From NCBI RefSeq assembly GCF_020804225.1, contig NZ_WJBI01000002.1:312311-376310 (forward strand): DNA of 64,000 nt. Reading direction: 5' to 3'. Every line of letters starts with the position of its first letter. The stretch's first letter is position 1. The notes beneath the pieces are model-generated. The model searched no databases, had not been told where the DNA came from, and was given only the letters and a program-made list of their open reading frames with translations. The translations under genes and the position numbers were made by a program. This document shows, one piece after another, positions 54,173 through 62,372 of the stretch. The DNA is from Methanosarcina sp. DH2 (GTDB taxonomy: Archaea > Halobacteriota > Methanosarcinia > Methanosarcinales > Methanosarcinaceae).

Positions 54173-55333
54173 TCAAGCAGTCGGTTCTGATCCGCCTGAT
54201 CCAGATCCATCTGATTCGGATGCACCCTGTTCAGGTGCGTATTCTTTCGACCCACTTAATCCTGTCTCGAATCCTGTTTCCGGCTGTATGGGAAGCTTGT
54301 CAAAAAACGGGATGTCTGCCCCGACAAACCAGGTTTCAAGGAAGCTCAAGAGGTGGTACTTCAGGAAAACTGCGATTGGTACGCTCAGAAACATTAAAAT
54401 CCCGAAGGTCAGAAGCATTTCTATAACGACAAAGGGAATCAGGAGTATCCAGTTAAAGGGCTCTGATATAAAGGTCGAGAAGAGGAAATAAAGGACCCCG
54501 TCAACAATAAGGAAAATAATAATTAACGCTATTATTAACAGCCCGAACAGGATTATTGCAAGGACGGTTACCCCAATTCCCAGAAGGAACCTGATAAACC
54601 AGTAAACCAGCACTTCCTGCCAGCTTTTTCTGAAATTTTTATAGATCATCCGGAAAGCCGAAAGAATTCCGGTTTCTTTGTAAATGGAAAGGGGAATTGC
54701 AAGGTTTAAGAAGGAGTTTATTACTGCGCCGATCAGGGCAAGCAAAATAATTGCGCCAAAAAACCAGAACACTCCACCTACAATAGCAGGCAGGGCAAAA
54801 TCAGGGGACTCATCAAGAAGTACGGGGATAAAAGGCAGCAGAGCCAACATAAAGAGCACAAGAAAAACAAATGTAAGGGCTAAACGTATTAACAGCAGGT
54901 TGAACCCTTTTCCCATGAATTTTTTTGAATATGCCCAGAAGCGCACCTCATTCTTAACCAGGGCTTCTACAAAAACAAACTCCATGACACTGGAAATATA
55001 AGAAAAAATCAAAACTAACAGAAGAATGAAAAATATTACTGCAGCTATAATTGCCAGGGACGATACAGATTGAATGTAATTAAGACCAGGCCCTGATATT
55101 TCGGAAGGGAGGCCAGGTATCTCACCAGGTTCGATATTAGGAAAATCGTTTCCGTAATTATCGAAACCCGTTTGGTAGTTGGTGCCCGAGCCTCCATAAT
55201 TGGACCCAATGCCACCAAGCAAAAAAATAATTATTGCAAGTTTTGCCCATTTCCAGAAGTCAAAAGGTTCGAAAAGGGCTATTCTTGTTCTTGAAATAGC
55301 CTTATCTACCGCATTTATTCCGCACCAGCTCAT
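54173..55333 (-). CDS. Polytopic membrane protein of unknown function
   Basis: A 386-residue protein with about six membrane spans. The N terminus (A-V-D-K-A-I-S-R-T-R-I-A-L-F-E-P-F-D-F-W-K-W-A-K-L-A-I-I-I-F-L-L-G-G) is typical of archaeal and bacterial DUF4013/GPDPase-membrane-domain-like proteins. Long hydrophobic segments around 90-115, 140-170, 180-215, 230-275 and 300-335 follow, and the C-terminal 35 residues are a Ser/Gly/Glu-rich tail. Some relatives may be permease-like, but no substrate is known. The ATG at 55333 is clear. Confidence 0.65.
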   Translation of the reverse strand: MSWCGINAVDKAISRTRIALFEPFDFWKWAKLAIIIFLLGGIGSNYGGSGTNYQTGFDNYGNDFPNIEPGEIPGLPSEISGPGLNYIQSVSSLAIIAAVIFFILLLVLIFSYISSVMEFVFVEALVKNEVRFWAYSKKFMGKGFNLLLIRLALTFVFLVLFMLALLPFIPVLLDESPDFALPAIVGGVFWFFGAIILLALIGAVINSFLNLAIPLSIYKETGILSAFRMIYKNFRKSWQEVLVYWFIRFLLGIGVTVLAIILFGLLIIALIIIFLIVDGVLYFLFSTFISEPFNWILLIPFVVIEMLLTFGILMFLSVPIAVFLKYHLLSFLETWFVGADIPFFDKLPIQPETGFETGLSGSKEYAPEQGASESDGSGSGGSEPTA

Positions 55334-55484
55334 GACATATAATTTTATTCAGTAGATAAGTAATTATCTGTATAATAAAAATATAATAGAACATATTCTC
55401 GATAGGTTTGCAGGCAATCCAACTAATGAACCAGAACTGATTAACCTGATCTAACTGACCTGGTTAACCAGAATTATAGTTTAT

Positions 55485-55957
55485 TCAGTATGGATGCGTG
55501 TTTGATACTCCCTCGAGAAAGGGATCTCCATAAGCAACAAAGCCAGATTTCCTGTAAAAGCCTGTTGTATGTGTCTGCATGTGCGCATGAACTTCTTCTG
55601 CTCCCAGTTCGGCAGCTCTTTCCAGAAGTTTCTTCACAACGAGTTTGTCGACCTGTTTTCTCCGGCATTCTTTCAGGATGGCAATCCTTCCGATAAACCA
55701 CAGGTTTTTCCATCGTTAAAAAGCCTGCACGTGGTTACTGGCATGGTGCTTGCATACACAATAACATGATAGGGCCTTAAGTCTGCCCTGTCAAATTCCT
55801 CTTCTTCCGGCACATTTTGTTCTTTTATGAAGACTTTCTGTTCTTTTATAAAGATTTTCTGTTCTTTTATGAAGACCGTCCTGCGGACATGGAAGGCTTC
55901 CTCCAGTTCTTCAGGACTTTCTACATCAATCCATTTTATCCTCTTTAACTGTTCATG
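55485..55957 (-). pseudogene. Frameshifted GNAT acetyltransferase
   Basis: Reading two frames in order gives a full GNAT domain: W-I-D-V-E-S-P-E-E-L-E-E-A-F-H-V-R-R-T-V-F, then H-V-I-V-Y, R-L-F-N-D-G-K-T; after a frame change near 55700, W-F-I-G-R-I-A-I-L-K-E, K-L-V-V-K-K-L-L-E-R-A and H-T-T-G-F-Y-R-K-S-G-F-V-A-Y-G. No start codon exists in frame at the 5' end. A 21-bp unit (F-I-K-E-Q-K/N) is present three times (55819-55881) where relatives have it once. Either a real pseudogene or a single-base sequencing error plus a lost start; I favour the former. Confidence 0.8.
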
Positions 55958-56208
55958 CTTATTTTTCTATCCAGAAGCCTCTTTTTTTCAGTTCCTGAAG
56001 TCTCTTTTTCTACAAAAATCCGGAGAATAAAATACTTTTTTCACACAATGATAGGATAACCTCAAAATATATGATAAAATTTCCAAAAATGATGAAATGA
56101 TAATATTTTCAAAATCAAGTTTCAGATGAAGAAAACCTGTATCGAAGAAATTTACGCTGAAATTGGGTGAACAGATCAAAAATAAATTACAGATCAAAAT
56201 AGATTAAC

Positions 56209-56301
56209 GGGCCCGCCGCGATTCGAACACGAGTCAATGGGTATCTTCGTAATAATTTTACTTCGAAGCCCATTAGGATATCCTGGCTACCCTACGAGCC
56301 C
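56209..56301 (-). tRNA. tRNA-Arg(UCG) with 20-nt intron
   Basis: A complete cloverleaf on the minus strand: acceptor gggctcg/cgggccc, a D arm, anticodon stem atggg/cccat, and T stem tcgtg/cgcgg around the ttcgaat loop. The anticodon triplet TCG (56264-56266) is followed after A37 by a 20-nt insertion (56243-56262), the canonical archaeal 37/38 intron position. Removal gives a 73-nt mature tRNA lacking an encoded CCA. Intron ends were placed by structure, so a one-base shift is possible. Confidence 0.88.
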
Positions 56302-56844
56302 ATGGTGCAGAAGTAGTGATAGTAACTATCTATATTAAAGGTTTCTCTCAGAATTAAGAAAGGGGGACAGAAAAAAAGAATAAGTTCAAAAGCTTCCCTG
56401 TAATGAAAATATTTATCAAGTCATACAGACTAAATAAATGACCGCAGATTACGTAAAAAAAGAGGAAATTTATGGTTCAAAGCCAGGTCAAAATTAGTAG
56501 AAGTATTAATGAAAAAAAGAAATACACCACAAACATAACTTTTATATTACAAAAGTTCTTTTAATATATAGAAATGATTTCCGATATCATATCATTATAC
56601 ATTATTGGAATGCAGAAGTCAGAACGGTCTTTATCTTAATTAATAAAATTAAGTAGAATGTTATTTGTTTCAAGCTGTGAACTAATATTGAATATGTGTA
56701 TTAAGTTAGAAAACTCTTTAGAAGATCTGAAGATTATTTGAATATTTTCTATAACTTACAATCTATTGTATAACAAATTAAATTCCGTCTGATGTCGCGG
56801 GTAGAAATGGGGCAAAGTACGCAGAAGAATGAGGGTTTACAAAA
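56302..56844. other. AT-rich spacer, no gene
   Basis: Nothing coding. It probably contains the promoters of the tRNA (minus) and the KaiC-like gene (plus); ttaatatataga near 56562 is TATA-like. Confidence 0.5.
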
Positions 56845-57567
56845 ATGGAGAGGGTTTCAACAGGTATAGAGGAGCTGGACAGGAAATTGAGTGGAGGCTA
56901 TCCTGTGAATAAAGCAACCCTAATAACAGGTGTGGCAGGGAGCGGAAAGACTATTTTCGGAATCCATTTCATTCACAGGAGCTGTGTTGAAGGCAGAAAA
57001 TGCCTGATAATCGCAACAGAAGAAACTCCTGAAGACATTCTCTACCAGGCAGAAATGCTGGGGCATGACATTAAACCTTACTACGAGAGCGGGCAGCTTA
57101 GTATAGAAAATATATTTGAGAGCCGTTCCGAAAGTATAGGGCAGACAAGATATGGTTTTAAGCCTGAAAGCCTTGATATTGAACTTCCTAACCTTATAGA
57201 ATTCATACATGAAGGAACAGAATGCCTGGTCATAGATAACCTGGGAACTTTTGCCCTGAGAGTTTCCAAAAAAAGGCTAAGAGACCAGTTTGACGGACTG
57301 AACTACCTTGTGAGAAAAAAAGGCTGCACTACTCTTCTAATCATGGACGAGTCAGCACACAATCTGACTCACCAGCTTGCTGAGTACTCAGTCTATGGTT
57401 CTATTCGTCTCCTGGTAAAAGAAAATGCTTATCTCGGAAAAATGGAACGATATCTGTGCATACCCAAGATGCGCAGCACTCCTATTTCTCCCGATATGTC
57501 TGTCTTTGAAATAACATCTGAAGGGATCAATATTCATGAACCCGAGGGAGGAAGCCTTGTTGAATAA
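56845..57567 (+). CDS. KaiC-like RecA-family ATPase
   Basis: A 240-residue single-domain KaiC homologue: S-T-G-I-E-E-L-D-R-K-L-S-G-G-Y-P, Walker A GVAGSGKT (29-36), the glutamate pair in A-T-E-E-T-P-E, Walker B in C-L-V-I-D-N-L-G. Archaeal KaiC-like ATPases are thought to act in signalling and motility; single-domain forms are common. ATG at 56845 with GAGGG upstream. The following response regulator overlaps its 3' end, so the two are coupled. The protein is paralogous to 58900-59622. Confidence 0.85.
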   Translation: MERVSTGIEELDRKLSGGYPVNKATLITGVAGSGKTIFGIHFIHRSCVEGRKCLIIATEETPEDILYQAEMLGHDIKPYYESGQLSIENIFESRSESIGQTRYGFKPESLDIELPNLIEFIHEGTECLVIDNLGTFALRVSKKRLRDQFDGLNYLVRKKGCTTLLIMDESAHNLTHQLAEYSVYGSIRLLVKENAYLGKMERYLCIPKMRSTPISPDMSVFEITSEGINIHEPEGGSLVE

Positions 57568-58411
57568 GAAAAACAAACCAAAAGTCCTGATCGTAGATGA
57601 CATGAAGGAAAATGTAGAACTTATGGAAGCCTACCTTGCAGTTGAACCTTATGAAGTAATCTCTGCCTACGGTGGAAAAGAAGCACTCCAGAAGGTTCTG
57701 GAAGAAAAACCGGACATTGTCCTTCTGGATGTTATGATGCCAGAGCTCAATGGCTACGAAGTCTGCAAAATTCTCAAGGAAAATCCGGAAACTCAGTTCA
57801 TTCCCGTCCTGATGCTTACAGCCCTCTCGGAACTTGAAGACCGGATAAGGGGAATTGAAGTTGGAGCTGATGATTTCCTCACAAAACCCATAAACAGGCT
57901 TGAACTCAAGACAAGGGTAAAATCTCTGCTCAGAGTCAAGTGCCTTCACGACAGGCTCGTTGCTGACCGTGACAGTCTAGAAGTAAAAAACAGAGTACAG
58001 AGCATCCTTACAGCCGTAATTCCGACCCTTCTCCAGTCTGTCTCCAATGAAGAAAAGAAGGTTATAATAAATCAGATGACAGGAATGGTTGAGAAAACTC
58101 TTCTTGATATGTACCACTTTGAGGACAGGGAAATGGACCTTGCCTACGCAGGAAATGTCTGCGCCGATATCATGAACCAGCTGGGCGGAAACTTTTCCTC
58201 AACTATGGGTGAAAGTGGAAAGCTCTGGATAGTCAAAGGAACAAAATGCCCCTGGAAAGGAGAAGAAGCCCGCAAAAACCCTATCCTTTGCACACTAACC
58301 AGGAAGATTTTTTCAAACATAACATTGAAAGTAGACTCAGGTTGCAGCCTTGAAGCCCTAAAAACCATAGGAAACAGGAATGACTGCTGTGAATTTATCA
58401 TAAAAGCATAA
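57557..58411 (+). CDS. Response regulator with methanogen output domain-like C-terminus
   Basis: About 284 residues. A CheY-like receiver: V-L-I-V-D-D (acidic pair), phosphoacceptor in L-L-D-V-M-M-P-E, T-A-L-S and K-P conserved late positions. After a helical linker the C-terminal 150 residues contain K-C-P-W-K-G and N-P-I-L-C-x-L-T-x-K-I-F, features of the methanogen output domain 1 family whose mechanism is unknown. The frame is open from an ATG at 57536, but TTG codons at 57557/57560 follow a good GGGAGG, so I place the start there. Translationally coupled to the KaiC-like ATPase. Confidence 0.8.
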   Translation: MLNKKNKPKVLIVDDMKENVELMEAYLAVEPYEVISAYGGKEALQKVLEEKPDIVLLDVMMPELNGYEVCKILKENPETQFIPVLMLTALSELEDRIRGIEVGADDFLTKPINRLELKTRVKSLLRVKCLHDRLVADRDSLEVKNRVQSILTAVIPTLLQSVSNEEKKVIINQMTGMVEKTLLDMYHFEDREMDLAYAGNVCADIMNQLGGNFSSTMGESGKLWIVKGTKCPWKGEEARKNPILCTLTRKIFSNITLKVDSGCSLEALKTIGNRNDCCEFIIKA

Positions 58412-58679
58412 TATATTTCAGTCATCTTCACCTGATGCCTTAATAGGTCATATACGAATTTCCTTTTCATATGAACTCTTTTTCGTATGAACTCTTTTTT
58501 TTTGGATGAACCCTTTTTCTTCTCAAATCCTTTTATTGGCTAAAAACAACAGTTTTCACGGATATATAATAGGACATCCAGCTCAATTAACTTATTAATT
58601 AATGTTAGAGTCAAATTTCCATAAAATTTCAACCCAATTTAATCAGTCCTCCTGAGCAAGGATAACTGCTATAACCAAT

Positions 58680-58750
58680 AAATTAGTCCTCCTGAGCGCA
58701 GCGAAGCGTAGCGAAAAGGACGCGTACTCCCGAGGCGCAATTCGGGATGG
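58680..58750. repeat. GC-rich REP-like element
   Basis: gcgcagcgaagcgtagcgaaaagg and ggacgcgtactcccgaggcg resemble the palindromic words of 53311-53522 (cactcgcttcgctcg and cccgag...cgggag). It is a GC-rich patch inside the AT-rich 58412-58899 spacer, where no gene is seen. gtcctcctgag occurs twice (about 58646 and 58686). Confidence 0.5.
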
Positions 58751-58899
58751 CAAGCTATGCAGATGTAACTGTCTATCCGTTATCCTGTGTACCCTCAGTT
58801 ACTATCTCCTTTTTACTCTGTTTTCCTTAATCTCAGAGGTTAGTTTTTCTGTTTGAAGGGACATTCAGGAAATTAAATCGGGTCATTTTACAGTTGATT

Positions 58900-59622
58900 T
58901 CATCCTACAGTTGATTTCATCCCTGCGATAACTCTGATCCCCTGCGGGGTTATATCAAACAGAGAATACTTGACCGGAACTGGAGTATTTCTCATTTTCT
59001 CAATGTAGAGATATTGCTTCGTTTTTCCCGAACTGTAATTTTCCTGTGTTGTGAGCCTCATCAGCCCGAAAACCATGTAACCTGTAAGCTTGTGAGTCAG
59101 CTCGTAAGAGTCCTCGTCCATTATAAAGAGGCTTGTGCATCCGTTTTTCAGGAGGATGATGCTTATCGAGCTGAACTCATCTGCAAACTCCCTGATGTCA
59201 TGGTGTATGGCCATTACTCCGATATTGTCAATGACCACAACATCAACCTCCGAAGACATGGAGCTCAGATATTCAATTATATCCGTGTCAACGGCGCATA
59301 GGCCTTTTCCGAATTTAGAGGTGCTTTTGATCTTGTTCATTTTGTCTTCGAATACATTCCTTATACTGAGCTGCTTGTTCTCAAGGAAAGGCTCCAGGTC
59401 AAGCTTGAGGCTCCGCGCCTGAGTGAGTACGTCTTCAGTGAGTTCTCTGGTAAGAACAAGTATGCATTTTCGGCCTTCCTGACAGCTCCTGTGAAGGAAA
59501 TGAAGCCCAAGGATGGTTTTTCCTGAGCCAGGAGGGCCGGTAATCAGAATACTCTTTCCCTTAGGATACCCTCCCTCTATCAACAAATCCAACCCTTCTA
59601 CTCCGGTAGACAAACTCTCCAT
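58900..59622 (-). CDS. KaiC-like RecA-family ATPase (second copy)
   Basis: 240 residues, the same length as 56845-57567: S-L-S-T-G-V-E-G-L-D, Walker A GPPGSGKT (29-36), Walker B in V-D-V-V-V-I-D-N-I-G, and D-E-D-S-Y-E-L-T-H-K-L. It is convergent with the response regulator gene. The pair of paralogous ATPases around one regulator suggests a local signalling module, though heteromers or antagonism are only possibilities. Confidence 0.85.
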   Translation of the reverse strand: MESLSTGVEGLDLLIEGGYPKGKSILITGPPGSGKTILGLHFLHRSCQEGRKCILVLTRELTEDVLTQARSLKLDLEPFLENKQLSIRNVFEDKMNKIKSTSKFGKGLCAVDTDIIEYLSSMSSEVDVVVIDNIGVMAIHHDIREFADEFSSISIILLKNGCTSLFIMDEDSYELTHKLTGYMVFGLMRLTTQENYSSGKTKQYLYIEKMRNTPVPVKYSLFDITPQGIRVIAGMKSTVG

Positions 59623-59963
59623 ACTATCACATCTTTAAACGCGATAAGTTTTTTAAACGCGATAAGCTTCTCATCAAGATAAGTTAATCTCTTACTTACT
59701 ATAAAAAGTAAGTTTCTTTTTATTATGTTATGTTTCAACCAATATATTATTTCCTGAAAAACTAAAATAAGTTGACAGAAAGTAAAATACCTTTAAAAAT
59801 TACAGAAACTGAAGTAAAGGGGGCTGGTGGGATAGGAACTGACAGAAATTGATAGTACAGGACGTGGAAATTGATAATACAGGATATGGAAATCGATAGT
59901 AGAGGAAAATATTAAAAACAGAACTTTTTAAAACCGGACTCTAATTGAGTGCATGCAGGTGCA

Positions 59964-60641
59964 TTAATCTAGATATTTCTCTTTAAACTCCGAAATCTGC
60001 TTGCTGCTTCCTGCAACTGCAATTATGTCCCCTGCATGGAGTACAATCTCTTTGCTAATAGTAGTAGAGACTAGACCTCCACGCTCAATACCTATTACCG
60101 TGCATCCGATTTTATTTTCGAGGTCCAGGTCTTCTATTGATCTTCTGTCAAAGAAAGATCCCTTCTCAATATGGTGCTTTTCAATTTCTATGCCCTCGTA
60201 AAGCATTATATCTTCATCAATCCTGCAGATTTTCCCGATGCAATTTGCACTCATTTTAGCAAGCATCTGTCCTGCAACTATGGAAAGAGACCCGACATAG
60301 TCAGCTCCTGCTTTATATATCTTATCTATGGATTTTACAGAGTTTGCCCTTGCCACAATGGTAGTTTCAGGATTCAGTCCTCTGGAAATAAGGGTTGCGA
60401 AAATAACATTGGTATCATCATTAAGGGCTACAAACACAAAGGATGCGGTCTTTACTCCTGCTGCGATCTGAACCTCCTCATCTGCTCCGTTGCCCACAAG
60501 ATGTTCAAACTCTATATTCTCAAAAACTTTTTCATTAGAGTCAACAACTACAAAACGGAACAGTCCTCCAGAGAGTTCACTCACAATGCTCTTTCCAACG
60601 TCTCCATATCCAAGTACGACAAGATGCCCTTTTGACTCCAT
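59964..60641 (-). CDS. TrkA-type (RCK) NAD-binding protein
   Basis: A 225-residue stand-alone K+-transport regulatory subunit. The N-terminal Rossmann domain (V-V-L-G-Y-G-D-V-G-K-S, V-V-D-S-N-E, G-N-G-A-D-E-E) binds NAD(H) or nucleotides; the C-terminal TrkA-C domain follows (E-K-G-S-F-F-D-R-R-S to I-A-V-A-G-S-S). It has no membrane span, so it probably gates a Trk/Ktr or channel subunit. The full channel next to it (60974-62017) has its own RCK domain; the two may work together. ATG at 60641. Confidence 0.88.
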   Translation of the reverse strand: MESKGHLVVLGYGDVGKSIVSELSGGLFRFVVVDSNEKVFENIEFEHLVGNGADEEVQIAAGVKTASFVFVALNDDTNVIFATLISRGLNPETTIVARANSVKSIDKIYKAGADYVGSLSIVAGQMLAKMSANCIGKICRIDEDIMLYEGIEIEKHHIEKGSFFDRRSIEDLDLENKIGCTVIGIERGGLVSTTISKEIVLHAGDIIAVAGSSKQISEFKEKYLD

Positions 60642-60831
60642 CTTGAATCTCCCCGTCTTTAAACAAATTTTGAATAATTATTTATATAATATCACTTACA
60701 GTAAATGTTAAATCATTCACAGTAAACGTTATCCTGCGATTAACTTGCTAGGTGTTTAGCGTTATCCGACTATTTATCCGATAGTTAGTTTTATTTGGAA
60801 TTTATGATTTTAAACTGATGAAATTGATTAT

Positions 60832-60944
60832 ATTATGCTGGATACATGTATTATGCTGGATACATGTATTGTGCTGGATACATATATTGTGCTGGATACA
60901 GATATTGCGCTGGATATATATTATGCTGGACATATATTATGCTG
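60832..60944. repeat. 18-bp tandem repeat between the two RCK genes
   Basis: About six units of attatgctggatacatgt, progressively shortened and mutated towards the right (gctggacatat). They lie in the upstream region of the stand-alone RCK gene, downstream of the channel gene, and may affect neither. Confidence 0.85.
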
Positions 60945-60973
60945 TAGCACAATCCATAGTTTCAGGCTGAGGA

Positions 60974-62017
60974 TCAATGTGTGAGCTTTTTTAGCTTCGA
61001 AAGCTCCTCAGGAGTCCCTACAGCCAGCAGGACAGAGTTTCCCCGAATGACATCATGTTCTTCAGGATTAAAAGAGAGGTTTCCACTTTTCCAGATTCCC
61101 ACTATCCTTGCGTCTGTCAGCTTCTGGCTGGAAACTTCCTTAAGGGTTTTGCCTATAAGAGGGCTCTTGAGATAGACAGGAAATTCAGTAACATGCACTC
61201 CTTTAAAGATTTCAGTTGCCCCTGTTACCCTGCTTACAAGCCTATCCATAGCCTTTCTCCCGATAAACTGCCCGAACATTGATTTAGGAGAAACGACCAT
61301 GTCTGCACCAGCATATTTAAGGTATTTAGAGTTAGACAGGTCTTCAACGATGGCAATAATATTGAGGTGCTCAAACTCTCTTGCAGTCAGTACGATGTTT
61401 GCGTTTCTCTCGTCGGACTTATTGGCAATAAGGACCCGGGCTTTTTCAATACCTGCATTAATAAGGGTCTGTTTGTCACTTGGAGTCCCGAAAATGCAGG
61501 GGATGTCTCTGTAAACAAGTTCTTTGATCAGGTCTTCTTCGTCTTCGATTATTATGAACGTTATCTCCTGCTCTGCCAGTTCATCAATCAGGGTTTCTAC
61601 CAGCTGGTTGTATCCACAGATAATAATGTGGTCTTTCGTGCCAGAAGGAACTTTCCTGGGCATCCTGAACTTGATCACCTTGTCCATCCAGGGAGTGATA
61701 ACATAAGTTGCAAGAAAGCCTGAGATAAGAATAATTCCCATGACCTGTACCACTATGGAAAAAACCCTTCCCGGAAGCGAAGTGAAGACCACATCGCCGT
61801 ATCCTACCGTCGCAACGGTAGTTGTAGCCCAATAGATAGCTGTGATAGCGTTTGCATTTTCTAATTGGTTCTCAAGAACCATAATATATTTGAAAAGCAG
61901 GACATAGATAGTAAGCAAGAGAAGAGCTGTAATTTTATATGCCAGATTGAGCCTTTTGCGCATTATTTTCCTAAACATTGATTTGCGCTTCGTCTTTTTT
62001 CTTTCTGAAGAAAACAT
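60974..62017 (-). CDS. Two-TM potassium channel with RCK domain
   Basis: A 347-residue channel of the MthK/GsuK type. The first membrane span (L-A-Y-K-I-T-A-L-L-L-L-T-I-Y-V-L-L-F) and pore helix lead to the selectivity filter T-V-G-Y-G-D (70-75), then the inner helix (V-M-G-I-I-L-I-S-G-F-L-A-T-Y). The cytoplasmic RCK has H-I-I-I-C-G-Y-N-Q-L and E-D-E-E-D-L, and TrkA-C starts around residue 255. Ligand gating (Ca2+ or nucleotide) cannot be judged from sequence. ATG at 62017; an internal ATG at residue 14 could also be used. Confidence 0.92.
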   Translation of the reverse strand: MFSSERKKTKRKSMFRKIMRKRLNLAYKITALLLLTIYVLLFKYIMVLENQLENANAITAIYWATTTVATVGYGDVVFTSLPGRVFSIVVQVMGIILISGFLATYVITPWMDKVIKFRMPRKVPSGTKDHIIICGYNQLVETLIDELAEQEITFIIIEDEEDLIKELVYRDIPCIFGTPSDKQTLINAGIEKARVLIANKSDERNANIVLTAREFEHLNIIAIVEDLSNSKYLKYAGADMVVSPKSMFGQFIGRKAMDRLVSRVTGATEIFKGVHVTEFPVYLKSPLIGKTLKEVSSQKLTDARIVGIWKSGNLSFNPEEHDVIRGNSVLLAVGTPEELSKLKKLTH

Positions 62018-62317
62018 TTTCAGTGCCCTGCCTTATTTTTGCTGCTGAACTACGTGAAAATACCTTATAATCTTTATTAATATCTCTATGTGTTCATAGA
62101 ATTTAGCTTGAAGGTTACTTGAAAATTTCTTCTCACAGCCCGGAATATTACTACAAAGGAACAGGAAATCTCGAAGAGAGATAGGAAAAGTAAACAGGAG
62201 CAATAGAAAAAAGGAGTCCTGAATCAAAAAAATCAGTAAAGCCGGAAAAAGAAGTCTTAATTCCAGCTTTCCGGCAGATTTCCGACTTAATTAAGTTAAT
62301 GACGTTGTTCTCATTCC

Positions 62318-62365
62318 GATCTATTCTCAATTTGATCTATTCTCAATTTGATCTATTCTCAATTC
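62318..62365. repeat. 16-bp tandem repeat x3
   Basis: Three copies of gatctattctcaattt immediately downstream of the site-2 protease gene stop codon (minus strand). Confidence 0.9.
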
Positions 62366-62372
62366 GACCTGT

